The notes under the pieces were generated by a model. The model did not search any database, was not told the DNA's origin, and saw only the letters and a list, made by a program, of their open reading frames with translations. 64,000 bases of DNA. It comes from Falsiroseomonas frigidaquae. GTDB taxonomy: Bacteria; Pseudomonadota; Alphaproteobacteria; Acetobacterales; Acetobacteraceae. Positions 53,421 through 61,738 of this stretch are shown piece after piece. Location: contig NZ_JAAVTX010000001.1 of NCBI RefSeq assembly GCF_012163145.1, positions 310,001-374,000 of the forward strand. The letters are read 5' to 3'. The first letter of the stretch is position 1. Every line of letters begins with the position of its first letter. Made by a program: the position numbers and the translations under genes.

Positions 53421-55937
53421 ATGATGCAGCATCTGGTGCTCGGCGCGCGGCTGGCGCGGCGGGAATTGCGCGGCGGTTTTCGCCAATTGCAGCTGGTGCT
53501 GGCCTGCCTGGCGCTCGGCGTGGCCAGCATTGCGGCGGTCGGCACCTTGCAGAGCGCCGTGAAGGCCGGGCTGCTGGCCGATGGCGCCAGGCTGCTCGGT
53601 GGCGATGTCGAAGTGCGGGTGAACTACCAGCCGCTGCCGGAAGCGGCGCTGGACTGGGCCCGGCAGCGTGGCGCCGCCACCTCCGAGGTCATCGAGATGC
53701 GCGCCATGGCCGTCGCCCCTTCCGGCGAGCGGGCGCTGGTCGAGCTGAAATCCGTCGATGCCGCCTATCCATTGTATGGCGAGCTGCGGCTGGCCCCGCC
53801 TGAGGCGACGCTCGCCGCCCCCGATGGGCAGCACCGCGTGGCGCTGGAGGCCTCGGTGGTGGAGCGACTGGGCGTGGTCCCGGGTGACCGGATCCGCATC
53901 GGCGAGGCCAGCCTGGTCTTCGCCGGCACCATCGCTCAGGAACCGGACCGCGTGGCGAGCCCCGCCGTGCTCGGCCCGCGCGCCATGATCCTGGCCTCCG
54001 CCCTGCCCGCCACCGCGTTGATCCAGCCCGGCAGCCTGGTCTCCTACGACACCCGCCTGCGCCTGCCGCCCGGCACCGATGTGCGCGCATTCGCCGATCA
54101 GTATCGCGAGGCCGTGGGCGATGGCGGCTGGCGGGTGCGCACGGCGGACCAGGCGGAGCCGGGGGTGAACCGCTTCCTGGACCGCGCCACCGCCTTCCTC
54201 GTGCTGGCCGGCTTCACCGCGCTGCTGGTCGGCGGCATCGGGGTTGCCACCGGCGTGCGCGCCTGGCTGGAGGCGCGCGGCCGCACCATCGCGACACTCC
54301 GCTGCCTCGGCGCGCCTTCGGGCACCATCCTGGCCACCTACCTTATCCAGGTGGTGCTGCTGGCGCTGGCCGGCATCGGCATCGGGCTGGTCGCCGGCTT
54401 CGGGCTGACCTGGCTCGGTGCCCAGGCGCTGGCCGGAGCCCTGCCGGTGCCGCCGCGCTTCGGCATCTACCCGGCGCCGCTGGCGCTGGCCGCGCTCTAC
54501 GGGCTGCTGACCGCGCTGACCTTCTCGCTCTGGCCGCTTGGGCGGGCGCAGCGGATTCCCGGCGCCGCGCTGTTCCGGGACCTGGTCACCGCCAATCCCG
54601 GCTGGCCCTCCCGCGGCATCCTGGTGGCGAATGCGGCCACCGCGCTGGCGCTGGTCGCGCTGGTGGTGGGCACGGCGGAACAGCCGCGCTTCGCACTCGG
54701 CTTCTGCGCCGGCGCGGCGCTGACCCTGCTGCTGTTCCGGCTGGGCGCCACCGGGCTGATGGCGCTGGCCCGCAGCCTGCGCGGCATCCGCCGGCCGACG
54801 CTGCGGCTCGGCCTGGCCAATCTGTACCGCCCCGGCGCGCCGACGCCGACCATGCTGGTGGCGCTCGGCATCGGCCTGACCACGCTGGCGGCGATCGCCA
54901 CAATCGAGGGCAATCTGCGCCGACAGCTTTCGGACCAGATGCCGAATGCGGCGCCGAGTTTCTTCTTCATCGACATCCAGTCCGACCAGTCGGCGCAGTT
55001 CAATGCCCTGGCCGCGGCGCAGCCCGGTGTCTCCGAGGTTCGTTCCGTGCCCTCGCTCCGCGCCCGCATCGTCGCGGTGGATGGCACGCCGGCGGAGCAG
55101 GTGCAGGCGACGGAAGACACCCGCTGGGCGCTGCGCGGCGATCGCGGCCTGACCTATGCGGCAACCCCGCCGGAGGGCACGCGGCTGGCGGAGGGGCAGT
55201 GGTGGCCGGCGGATTACAGCGGCCCGCCGCTGGTCTCCTTCGACGCCAACCTGGCGCGCGGCTGGGGCATGGGAATCGGCTCCATCGTCACGGTGAACGT
55301 GCTGGGCCGCGACATCGACCTGAAGGTGGCCTCGCTGCGGGATATCCAGTGGCGGGGGCTCGGCATCAACTACGTCATGGTCGCCTCCCCCGGCCTGCTG
55401 GCCGCGGCGCCGCACACCCATATCGCTACCGTCCGCAGCACCGAGGCGGTGGAACCGGCCGTGCTGCGGGTGCTGACGGATGCCTTCCCCAATATCTCCG
55501 GCATCCGGGTGCGGGATGCGCTGGAGGCGGTGGCCGGGCTGCTGACGCGGATCGGCGTGGCCCTGCAGGCGACCTCCTCGGTCACGCTGCTGGCCGGGAT
55601 GCTGGTGCTGGCCGGCGCCGTGGCGGCCGGGCAGCGGGCGCGGGTGCGGGATGCGGTGGTGCTGAAGACCATCGGCGCGACGCGGCGGCAGATCCGCGGC
55701 GCCTGGCTGGTGGAATTCGGCCTGCTCGGGCTGGTCGCCGGGCTGCTGGCGGCTGCCGCCGGGTCCGCCGCAAGCTGGGCGGTGGTGCGGTTCGTCATGC
55801 GCGCCGACTGGATCTTCCTGCCCGGCACCCTGGCGCTGACCGTGCTGGGCTGCGTGCTGCTGACCCTGGCGCTGGGCTATGTCGGCACCGCCCTCGCACT
55901 CCGCGCCCGCCCCGCGCCACTGTTGCGCAACGAGTAG
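53421..55937 (+). CDS. FtsX-like ABC permease, YbbP-like
   Basis: This 838-residue membrane protein has the duplicated FtsX/MacB-type permease layout. A first helix lies at about 25-45 and a large periplasmic region follows. Two clusters of helices occur around 260-460 (including LTFSLWPLGRAQRIPGAALFRDL) and 700-830. A second periplasmic domain lies between them. The coupling-type sequence RARVRDAVVLKTIGATRRQIRGAWLVEFG is characteristic. It forms an operon with the ATPase upstream. Length matches YbbP. Confidence 0.92.
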   Translation: MMQHLVLGARLARRELRGGFRQLQLVLACLALGVASIAAVGTLQSAVKAGLLADGARLLGGDVEVRVNYQPLPEAALDWARQRGAATSEVIEMRAMAVAPSGERALVELKSVDAAYPLYGELRLAPPEATLAAPDGQHRVALEASVVERLGVVPGDRIRIGEASLVFAGTIAQEPDRVASPAVLGPRAMILASALPATALIQPGSLVSYDTRLRLPPGTDVRAFADQYREAVGDGGWRVRTADQAEPGVNRFLDRATAFLVLAGFTALLVGGIGVATGVRAWLEARGRTIATLRCLGAPSGTILATYLIQVVLLALAGIGIGLVAGFGLTWLGAQALAGALPVPPRFGIYPAPLALAALYGLLTALTFSLWPLGRAQRIPGAALFRDLVTANPGWPSRGILVANAATALALVALVVGTAEQPRFALGFCAGAALTLLLFRLGATGLMALARSLRGIRRPTLRLGLANLYRPGAPTPTMLVALGIGLTTLAAIATIEGNLRRQLSDQMPNAAPSFFFIDIQSDQSAQFNALAAAQPGVSEVRSVPSLRARIVAVDGTPAEQVQATEDTRWALRGDRGLTYAATPPEGTRLAEGQWWPADYSGPPLVSFDANLARGWGMGIGSIVTVNVLGRDIDLKVASLRDIQWRGLGINYVMVASPGLLAAAPHTHIATVRSTEAVEPAVLRVLTDAFPNISGIRVRDALEAVAGLLTRIGVALQATSSVTLLAGMLVLAGAVAAGQRARVRDAVVLKTIGATRRQIRGAWLVEFGLLGLVAGLLAAAAGSAASWAVVRFVMRADWIFLPGTLALTVLGCVLLTLALGYVGTALALRARPAPLLRNE

Positions 55938-55949
55938 CGGCGGGCTTGG

Positions 55950-56465
55950 ATGGGCGGCATGGAAACCGACATGCTGCTGCCCGAGGATGAAGACCACCTC
56001 CGCCACGCCTTCCGGCTGGCCGGCGAGGCCCGCGCCCGCGGCGACCGCCCCTTCTCCGCCGTGATCGTGGCGGAGGACGGCACCATCCTGGCGGAGGGCC
56101 TGTCCACCCAGGGCAGCGGCGGCGGCGGGACGCTGGCGCATAGCGAGATGAATGCCTGCCAGGCGGTGATCTCGGCCGGTGTGCCGCGGCCCCGGCTGCG
56201 GCGCGCCACCATTTATTCCTCCGGCGAGCCCTGCGCGATGTGCGCGGCGGCCATCTTCTACACCGGCATCGGCCGGGTGGTTTACGGCCTGTCCGCGGCC
56301 GCCATCCTGCAGCTGCGCAACGCCCAGCCGCACACCGCGGGCCTCGGCCTGTCCTGCCGCGCGGTGCTGGAGACGGCGGCGGAGGCGGTGGAGGTGGTGG
56401 GCCCGGCGCTGGAGGCGGAAGGCGCGGTCCCGCACCAGGGCTATTGGACCGAGGGCGCCGCCTGA
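55950..56465 (+). CDS. Nucleoside/cytidine deaminase-family zinc enzyme
   Basis: This 171-residue member of the CDA/TadA fold family has zinc residues in LAHSEMNACQAV (His plus catalytic Glu) and EPCAMCAAAIFYTGI (PCxxC). The body FRLAGEARARGDRPFSAVIVAEDG is typical of guanine- or tRNA-deaminase relatives. It is not clearly TadA, since the TadA-specific C-terminus is absent. ATG 55950 starts 12 bases after the permease stop, so it may be co-transcribed. Substrate could be guanine, cytosine or another base. Confidence 0.85.
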   Translation: MGGMETDMLLPEDEDHLRHAFRLAGEARARGDRPFSAVIVAEDGTILAEGLSTQGSGGGGTLAHSEMNACQAVISAGVPRPRLRRATIYSSGEPCAMCAAAIFYTGIGRVVYGLSAAAILQLRNAQPHTAGLGLSCRAVLETAAEAVEVVGPALEAEGAVPHQGYWTEGAA

Positions 56466-56502
56466 GATCGCAATCTTCCACGCCTTCTTCACCGATGCCC
56501 GG

Positions 56503-56532
56503 TTGATCCGGATTACAGAAACTCCATATGAT
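56503..56532 (+). promoter_or_regulatory. Candidate sigma-70 promoter of the BI-1 gene
   Basis: TTGATC (56503-56508) and TATGAT (56527-56532) are separated by 18 bases in an AT-richer gap, 51 bp before the ATG of the Bax-inhibitor gene. Both boxes match the consensus at four or five positions. Confidence 0.5.
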
Positions 56533-56583
56533 GCGGCATCGCGGACGTTTTCCACCCTCGTCCGCCAGGAGGATTCTCTGACC

Positions 56584-57387
56584 ATGGCTCTCGGTCCCGA
56601 CAACCGCTTCCGGACGGGCGCGTCGGCCTGGACCCAGCCCGCTGGGCGGTCCGCGGGCGTGGACGCCGCCGCGCTGGATGCAGGCCTGCGCGCCTACATG
56701 CTGCGGGTCTACAACTGGATGGCTTCCGGCCTCGCGCTGACCGGCATCGTCGCCTATTTCATCGCCTCCAACCCGGATATCGCCAGCCTGTTCTACCAGG
56801 TGGTCCGCACGCCGCGCGGCAACGCGACAGCGCCGACCATCCTGGGCTGGGCCGCGATGTTCGCGCCGCTGGCCTTCATCCTGGTGCTGAGCTTCGGCAT
56901 CAACCGGATGAGCAAGACCAGCGCACAGGCCTTGTTCTGGGCGTTCTGCGCCGTGATGGGCGCGTCGATGTCCAACATCTTCGCGATCTACACCGGCGCC
57001 TCCATCGCCAGCACCTTCTTCATCACGGCCGGCATGTTCGCGGCGATCAGCCTGTACGGCTACACCACGAAGGCGGACCTGACGAAGCTGGGCAGCTTCA
57101 TGCTGATGGGCCTGATCGGCATCATCATCGCCGGCCTGGTGAACATGTTCCTGCAGAGCTCCGCCCTGCAATTCGCCATCAGCGTGATCGGCGTCGTCGT
57201 CTTCGTCGGCCTCACCGCCTACGACACGCAGCGGATCAAGGGCGACTACATCGAGCACGCCTACGCCGAAGGCTCGGATGAGGCCGGCAAGCGCAGCGTC
57301 TTCGATGCGCTCGGCCTGTACCTGAACTTCGTCAACCTGTTCCAGCTGCTGCTGCAGTTCATGGGCGTGCGCCAGAACAGCGACTGA
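56584..57387 (+). CDS. Bax inhibitor-1/YccA family membrane protein
   Basis: This 267-residue inner-membrane protein has about seven helices. The N-terminus FRTGASAWTQ and the helix LRAYMLRVYNWMASGLALTGIVAY match the BI-1/YccA family. The C-terminal GLTAYDTQRIKGDY contains the conserved Asp used in pH-sensitive calcium leak. Bacterial members modulate FtsH or act as ion leaks. ATG 56584 is preferred over earlier in-frame starts because the conserved N-terminus begins there. A perfect terminator hairpin follows. Confidence 0.93.
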   Translation: MALGPDNRFRTGASAWTQPAGRSAGVDAAALDAGLRAYMLRVYNWMASGLALTGIVAYFIASNPDIASLFYQVVRTPRGNATAPTILGWAAMFAPLAFILVLSFGINRMSKTSAQALFWAFCAVMGASMSNIFAIYTGASIASTFFITAGMFAAISLYGYTTKADLTKLGSFMLMGLIGIIIAGLVNMFLQSSALQFAISVIGVVVFVGLTAYDTQRIKGDYIEHAYAEGSDEAGKRSVFDALGLYLNFVNLFQLLLQFMGVRQNSD

Positions 57388-57412
57388 CGGGCGACAAGCC
57401 AGACCAAGCCAC

Positions 57413-57444
57413 GCGGCGCGCAATCCGGAAGGGTTGCGCGCCGC
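57413..57444 (+). terminator. Hairpin terminator after the BI-1 gene
   Basis: GCGGCGCGCAA (57413-57423) pairs perfectly with TTGCGCGCCGC (57434-57444) over a ten-base loop and is followed by TTCCGTTTCGG. It lies 25 bases after the stop and separates this gene from the copper group. Confidence 0.75.
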
Positions 57445-57495
57445 TTCCGTTTCGGACGCTTCCGTCCCGGGGTCCGGCGGTGGTATGGAAGCAGC

Positions 57496-57882
57496 GTGCG
57501 CCTCCGCCCCGCCCTTACCCGGCTGCTGGTCCTGCTGCTGCTGCTGCAGTGGGGCACAGCCTTCGGCCATTGCCTGAAGCTGGCCGCGCCCCAGGGCGGG
57601 GTGCAGGGCGGCGTGCTGCACATGGATATCTGCACGCCCGAGGGGCTGCGCAGCATGTCCCTGGTGCTGGACCAGGATGACCGGACGCCGCAGGACCATG
57701 CCGCCGGCATGCTCTGCCCGCTCTGCGGTGGGGTCGGTGGTGCGGCGCTGCCGCCGCCGCCGGTCGCGCTGGTGCCGCCCCTGCTGCTGGTGCAGACGGC
57801 GCCGCCGCAGACGCCGAGCACGCCCAACCCGGCGCCTCCGCCGCGCTGCCAGCCACCGCCGAGGGCCCCGCCGACCTCCTGA
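57496..57882 (+). CDS. DUF2946-like small exported protein with CPLC motif
   Basis: This 128-residue protein has a signal peptide (LTRLLVLLLLLQWGTAFG). The mature part contains HMDIC, then the metal-like pair CPLCGG around residue 75, then a long Pro-rich tail. This is the pattern of DUF2946/DUF2946-like proteins found with copper genes. GTG 57496 is the start. It is first in a group with YcnI and PCu(A)C. Role in copper delivery is suggested by context only. Confidence 0.7.
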   Translation: MRLRPALTRLLVLLLLLQWGTAFGHCLKLAAPQGGVQGGVLHMDICTPEGLRSMSLVLDQDDRTPQDHAAGMLCPLCGGVGGAALPPPPVALVPPLLLVQTAPPQTPSTPNPAPPPRCQPPPRAPPTS

Positions 57883-57921
57883 AGCCACCGGATGACCCTC
57901 CATGGATTCAGGAAGATACGC

Positions 57922-58431
57922 ATGTTCAAGATCACGATGGCCGCGCTGGCGGCGGCCGGCACGGCGCTCGCCGGCTTGCCGGCCGCCGCCCATGTCACGC
58001 TGGAATCGCAGCAGGCCGCTCCCAACAGCTACTACCGCGCCACCTTCCGCGTCCCGCATGGCTGCGAAGGCGCCCCCACCATCCGCTTCACCGTGCAGGT
58101 GCCGGAAGGCGTGACGGTGGCACAGCCGATGCCGAAGCCGGGCTGGACGCTGCGGACGACCCAGCGCGGGGAAGCCGCCGGCGGCCATGGCGCCAGCGCC
58201 CCGCTCGCCGAGATCATCTGGGAAGGCGGCTCCCTGGAAAGCGCGCATTACGACGAATTCGTCGTCCGCATGCGGCTGCCCAACACGCCAGGCGAGTTGC
58301 TCTACATCCCCGTGGTGCAGGATTGCCCGGACGGCAAGCAGGCCGCCTGGACCGAGATCCCGCAGCCCGGCCGCCGCATCACCGACTACCGCATGCCCGC
58401 GCCCGCCCTGCGGCTGCTGCCGCGCAACTGA
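57922..58431 (+). CDS. YcnI-like (DUF1775) copper-binding protein
   Basis: This 169-residue exported protein has the signal MFKITMAALAAAGTALAGLPAAA. Cleavage there would leave HVTLES, so the mature protein begins with His, the copper ligand in YcnI. The domain continues with APNSYYRATFRVPHGCEGAPT, PKPGWTL and the late HYDEFVVRMRLP. I chose ATG 57922 with AGGAAG six bases before it over ATG 57892. Unlike many YcnI proteins there is no C-terminal membrane anchor, so it should be soluble in the periplasm. Confidence 0.9.
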   Translation: MFKITMAALAAAGTALAGLPAAAHVTLESQQAAPNSYYRATFRVPHGCEGAPTIRFTVQVPEGVTVAQPMPKPGWTLRTTQRGEAAGGHGASAPLAEIIWEGGSLESAHYDEFVVRMRLPNTPGELLYIPVVQDCPDGKQAAWTEIPQPGRRITDYRMPAPALRLLPRN

Positions 58432-58441
58432 GGACCGGACG

Positions 58442-58792
58442 ATGAACCAGACCCGCCGATTCCTGCCCCTCGCCGCCGCTGCGGTGGCCACCGGCAGCCT
58501 GCTCTCCTCCCGCCGCGCCGCCGCCTGCGATGCGGAGGCGATGGAGGCGCACCTCACCGCCGTCTGCGACGGGGCGCTGGCCCCGGCGCGGGCGGCGCTG
58601 GAAGCCGCCATGCCGCACGCCACCCCGGCCGAGACCATGGCGATGCAGCGCGCGCTGACCATCGCCAACGCCACCTGCACCACGGGCGACCCGGTGGCCG
58701 GCGCGCGTATCGCCGCCAACCTGGCCCGCCTGGCCGGGCGCATCGAGGGCCGCGCCGGGGTCAGCCCGGACAGCCTCGAAATGCTGGGCTGA
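58442..58792 (+). CDS. Small exported cysteine-containing protein
   Basis: I do not recognise this 116-residue protein. It starts with a signal peptide (RRFLPLAAAAVATGSLLSS then RRAAA) and leaves a mature helical protein with cysteines at about residues 29, 42 and 78 (AACDAE, AVCDG, NATCTT). It lies between the YcnI-like gene (10 bp upstream) and the PCu(A)C gene (10 bp downstream), clearly in one operon. A copper-linked periplasmic role is inferred from position. Confidence 0.75.
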   Translation: MNQTRRFLPLAAAAVATGSLLSSRRAAACDAEAMEAHLTAVCDGALAPARAALEAAMPHATPAETMAMQRALTIANATCTTGDPVAGARIAANLARLAGRIEGRAGVSPDSLEMLG

Positions 58793-58802
58793 GGGGCGCC
58801 TG

Positions 58803-59309
58803 ATGACTGGATTCTCCCGCCGCGCCGGCCTCGGCGCGCTGCTCAGCCTTTGCGCCGGCCTCGGCGCGACCCCCGCCCAGGCCCAGGCCCAGGCCCAGGG
58901 CCACGACCATGGCCCGATCCAGGCCGAGGCAGGCTGGAGCCGCGCCGCCGGCGCCGGCCGGGTCGGCGCCGGGTTCATCACGCTGCGCAACAGCGGTGCG
59001 GCGGACCGGCTGGTCGCCGCCCGGGCCGAGATCGCCCGCACGGTGGAACTGCATACGCATCTCCATGAGAACGGCGTGATGCGGATGCGGCCGGTGGAGG
59101 CGATCGACCTGCCGGCCAATGGCGCGGTGACGCTGGAGCCGGGCGGGCTGCACATCATGCTGATCGACCTGCAGCAGCCGCTGAACCGCGGCGATACGGT
59201 GCCCATCACCCTGGTCTTCGAGAAGGCCGGGGAGGTTCAGGCGCAGCTCGCCGTGCAATCCGCCGGCGCCCGCGGCCCCGCGGCGGCGGGTGGCGGCCAC
59301 CGCCACTGA
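58803..59309 (+). CDS. PCu(A)C-type periplasmic copper chaperone
   Basis: This 168-residue copper chaperone of the PCuAC (DUF461) family passes copper to the Cu-A site of cytochrome oxidase. It has a signal peptide with the AQAQAQAQ run near cleavage and a His-rich start (GHDHG). The metal motif is HTHLHENGVMRMR followed 20-odd residues later by LHIMLI, matching the H...M...HxM arrangement. The C-terminus is also His-rich (GGHRH). It is the last gene of the four-gene copper group. Confidence 0.92.
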   Translation: MTGFSRRAGLGALLSLCAGLGATPAQAQAQAQGHDHGPIQAEAGWSRAAGAGRVGAGFITLRNSGAADRLVAARAEIARTVELHTHLHENGVMRMRPVEAIDLPANGAVTLEPGGLHIMLIDLQQPLNRGDTVPITLVFEKAGEVQAQLAVQSAGARGPAAAGGGHRH

Positions 59310-59361
59310 CGAAGCGCCTTGCCCATGCTGTGATGCGACCTCATCGAAAGGAAGCCACGGC

Positions 59362-59835
59362 ATGGGCAAGCGCATCGACCCCGCCACCATCCTGCCGCTC
59401 ATCGGCACATCCTACCCGGTGCCGCATGACGAGCCCTGCGGGGCGCGGGAACGCCGGCGCCTCGGCGACGCGGCCGGCCTGACGCAGTTCGGCGTCAACC
59501 TGCTGCGCCTGCCGCCCGGCGCCTGGTCCAGCCAGCGGCACTGGCACAAGGGCTCGGACGAATTCGTCTTCGTCGTGCAGGGGGAGGTGACCCTGGTGAC
59601 CGATGCCGGGGAGGAAGTGCTGCGCGCCGGAGACGCCGCGGGCTTCAAGGCCGGCGACCCGGATGGCCACCATCTCCGCAACCTGTCGGGCGCCGAGGCG
59701 CTGGTGCTGGAGATCGGCAGCCGCATCGATGGCGACGATGCCACCTACAGCGACATCGACATGCTGGCGCCGCCCTTCGACCAGCCCGCCATGTACACGC
59801 GCAAGGACGGCACGCCGCTGGTGCCCTCAAGGTAG
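59362..59835 (+). CDS. Cupin-domain protein
   Basis: This 157-residue single-cupin protein has motif 1 around SQRHWHKGSDEFVFVVQGEV and motif 2 around GDAAGFKAGDPDGHHLRN, so the usual metal-binding His/Glu residues are present (HWH, E, HH). It resembles the small alphaproteobacterial cupins with a C-terminal YSDIDMLAPP stretch. ATG 59362 is preferred to an upstream start; GGAAG precedes it. Its substrate is unknown, and it may be a metal-dependent sensor or isomerase. Confidence 0.85.
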   Translation: MGKRIDPATILPLIGTSYPVPHDEPCGARERRRLGDAAGLTQFGVNLLRLPPGAWSSQRHWHKGSDEFVFVVQGEVTLVTDAGEEVLRAGDAAGFKAGDPDGHHLRNLSGAEALVLEIGSRIDGDDATYSDIDMLAPPFDQPAMYTRKDGTPLVPSR

Positions 59836-59878
59836 GGCACGGATGGCCGGGCGGCGCGGGCCGGTGTAGGTCCGCGGC

Positions 59879-61000
59879 GTGCCCCTCCTCGCCCTCGCCT
59901 TCCTGGCCTTCATCGGCCTCGGCCTGCCGGACCCGATGCCGGGCAGCCTGTGGCCGGAGCTGCGGCCCTTCTTCGATGTGCCGAATGCGGGACTCGGCCT
60001 GATCCTGGCGGTGACGGCCGGCGGCTATGTGCTGGCCGGGCTGTTCACCGCGCAGCTGATGCAGGCCTTCGGCATCGGCTGGCTGCTGGTGGCCAGCCTG
60101 GCAGCCACCTCCGCCGCCGCGCTGCTGCAATCCGCCGCGCCGCCCTTCGCCGGCTTCGTCGCGCTGGCGGTGCTGGCGGGTGCCGGCGGCGGCGCGGTGG
60201 ATGCGGCGATGAACGCCTTCGCCGCGGCCCGCTTCCAGCCGCGCCACATGAACTGGCTGCACGGCTTCTGGGGGGTGGGCGCCACGCTGGGCCCGGCCGT
60301 CGCCGCGGCGCTGCTGGCGGTGGGCTTCGGCTGGCAGGCGGGCTACCTGGCGGTGGGGCTGGCACTGGCGGCGCTGACCCTGGCCTTCCTGGCAACCCGG
60401 CGGCGCTGGCAGGGCAGCGCCCCGGCCGATGGCCCGCGCCACAACGCCTGGACCGTGCTGCGGAACCCGCTGGCACGGCTGCAGGTGGCGGTCTTCTTTC
60501 TCTACACCGGGCTGGAAGCCGCCGCCGGCCAATGGGCCGCCACCATCCTGACCGCCGCGCGCGGCGCCACCCCGGCGGAGGGTGCGGCGGCGGCCACGCT
60601 GTTCTTCGCGGCGCTGACCGGCGGGCGCATCGGTCTCGGCTTCGTGGTGGACCGGATCGGGCCGGACCGCCTGCTGCGGCTGCTGGCGCCGGTGGCAGTG
60701 CTGGCCATGCTCGGCTTCGCCAGTGGCGTGGCCGACCTTCCGGCGCTGGCGCTGCTGGCGGTGGCGCTGGCGCCGATCTACCCCACCTTGATGGCCCGCA
60801 CCCCGGCGCGGCTCGGCGCCGCCGCGGCGGTGCAGGCGGTGGGCTTGCAGGTCTCGGCCGCGACGCTCGGCGTGGCGGTGGTGCCGGCGGCGATGGGGCT
60901 GGCGGCCGATCTCGGCGGCGCGGCGCTGGTACCCTGGCTGCTGGCGGTGCTGGCGGCGGGCGTTGCCGGGCTGATCTGGCGGTTGCCGGTGAAGCGATGA
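59879..61000 (+). CDS. MFS transporter
   Basis: This 373-residue membrane protein has about twelve helices. Features include FLAFIGLGLPDPMPGSLWP at the N-terminus, GAGGGAVDAAMNAFAA in helix 4-5, and the mid-protein GGRIGLGFVVDRIGPDRLLRL. The layout resembles FucP/fosmidomycin-resistance-like or YfkF-like MFS. The start is GTG 59879. It overlaps the protease gene by four bases (ATGA), which is unusual pairing. Substrate is unknown. Confidence 0.85.
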   Translation: MPLLALAFLAFIGLGLPDPMPGSLWPELRPFFDVPNAGLGLILAVTAGGYVLAGLFTAQLMQAFGIGWLLVASLAATSAAALLQSAAPPFAGFVALAVLAGAGGGAVDAAMNAFAAARFQPRHMNWLHGFWGVGATLGPAVAAALLAVGFGWQAGYLAVGLALAALTLAFLATRRRWQGSAPADGPRHNAWTVLRNPLARLQVAVFFLYTGLEAAAGQWAATILTAARGATPAEGAAAATLFFAALTGGRIGLGFVVDRIGPDRLLRLLAPVAVLAMLGFASGVADLPALALLAVALAPIYPTLMARTPARLGAAAAVQAVGLQVSAATLGVAVVPAAMGLAADLGGAALVPWLLAVLAAGVAGLIWRLPVKR

Positions 61001-61737
61001 TCCGCCACCTGGCCCTGCTGCTGCTGGCCGCGCTTCCGGCCCAGGCCCAGCTTCCGGGCGTGGCCGACAGCGTGGCGCGCCGGCCCGTGACGGTGGCGGA
61101 GGCGCCCTGGTCCAGCCTGGTGCGGGTGCAATCCGAGGCCGGCGGCCGCTGCACCGGCGTTCTGATCGCGCCCGACCGGGTGCTGACCGCGGCGCATTGC
61201 CTGGTGGCGCGACTGACACGGCGGATGCTGCAGCCGGGCCGGGTGCATGTGCTGGCCGGCTATGACCGTGGCAGCTTCTCGGCCCATGCGACCGCCGTCG
61301 CGCTGCGGATCGGCCCGGGCTTCCGGCCGGAGACCAGCGGGCCGATCGGCGCCGACTGGGCGGTGCTGAGCCTCGCCACCCCCCTGCCCGGCCCGGTGCT
61401 GCCGCTGGCGACGCAGCTTCCGGCTGCCGGCAGCGCGGCGATGCTGGGCGGCTGGCAGCAGGACCGCGCCCATGCGCTGCTGGCCGATACGGCATGCCAG
61501 GTGCAGCGCGCGGTGCGCGATGCGGAAGGCCGCCTGCTGCTGCGGCATGGCTGCGCCGCCACGCGCGGCGTCTCCGGCGGGCCGCTGCTCGTCCGGCAGG
61601 GCGAAGGCTGGGCGGTGATGGGCGTGGCGGTCGGCGCGACGTCCGGGGCACGGGGCGGGCTGGCGGTGGCGGTACCCGGTTTGGATCTGGGCCTGGATCT
61701 GGGCCCGAATCTGGGCCCGAATCTGGGCACCGAGTAG
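60997..61737 (+). CDS. Trypsin-like serine protease
   Basis: This 246-residue exported protease has a signal peptide (LALLLLAALPAQA), then an S1-type fold. Catalytic residues are in LTAAHCLV (His), GADWAVLSL (Asp) and RGVSGGPLL (Ser). The nucleophile motif is GVSGGP rather than the common GDSGGP, as seen in several bacterial S1 proteins. The last about 17 residues are a Leu/Gly/Asp repeat (DLGLDLGPNLGPNLG) from an 18-bp tandem repeat, of no obvious function. It overlaps the MFS gene upstream. Confidence 0.85.
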   Translation: MIRHLALLLLAALPAQAQLPGVADSVARRPVTVAEAPWSSLVRVQSEAGGRCTGVLIAPDRVLTAAHCLVARLTRRMLQPGRVHVLAGYDRGSFSAHATAVALRIGPGFRPETSGPIGADWAVLSLATPLPGPVLPLATQLPAAGSAAMLGGWQQDRAHALLADTACQVQRAVRDAEGRLLLRHGCAATRGVSGGPLLVRQGEGWAVMGVAVGATSGARGGLAVAVPGLDLGLDLGPNLGPNLGTE

Positions 61738-61738
61738 C

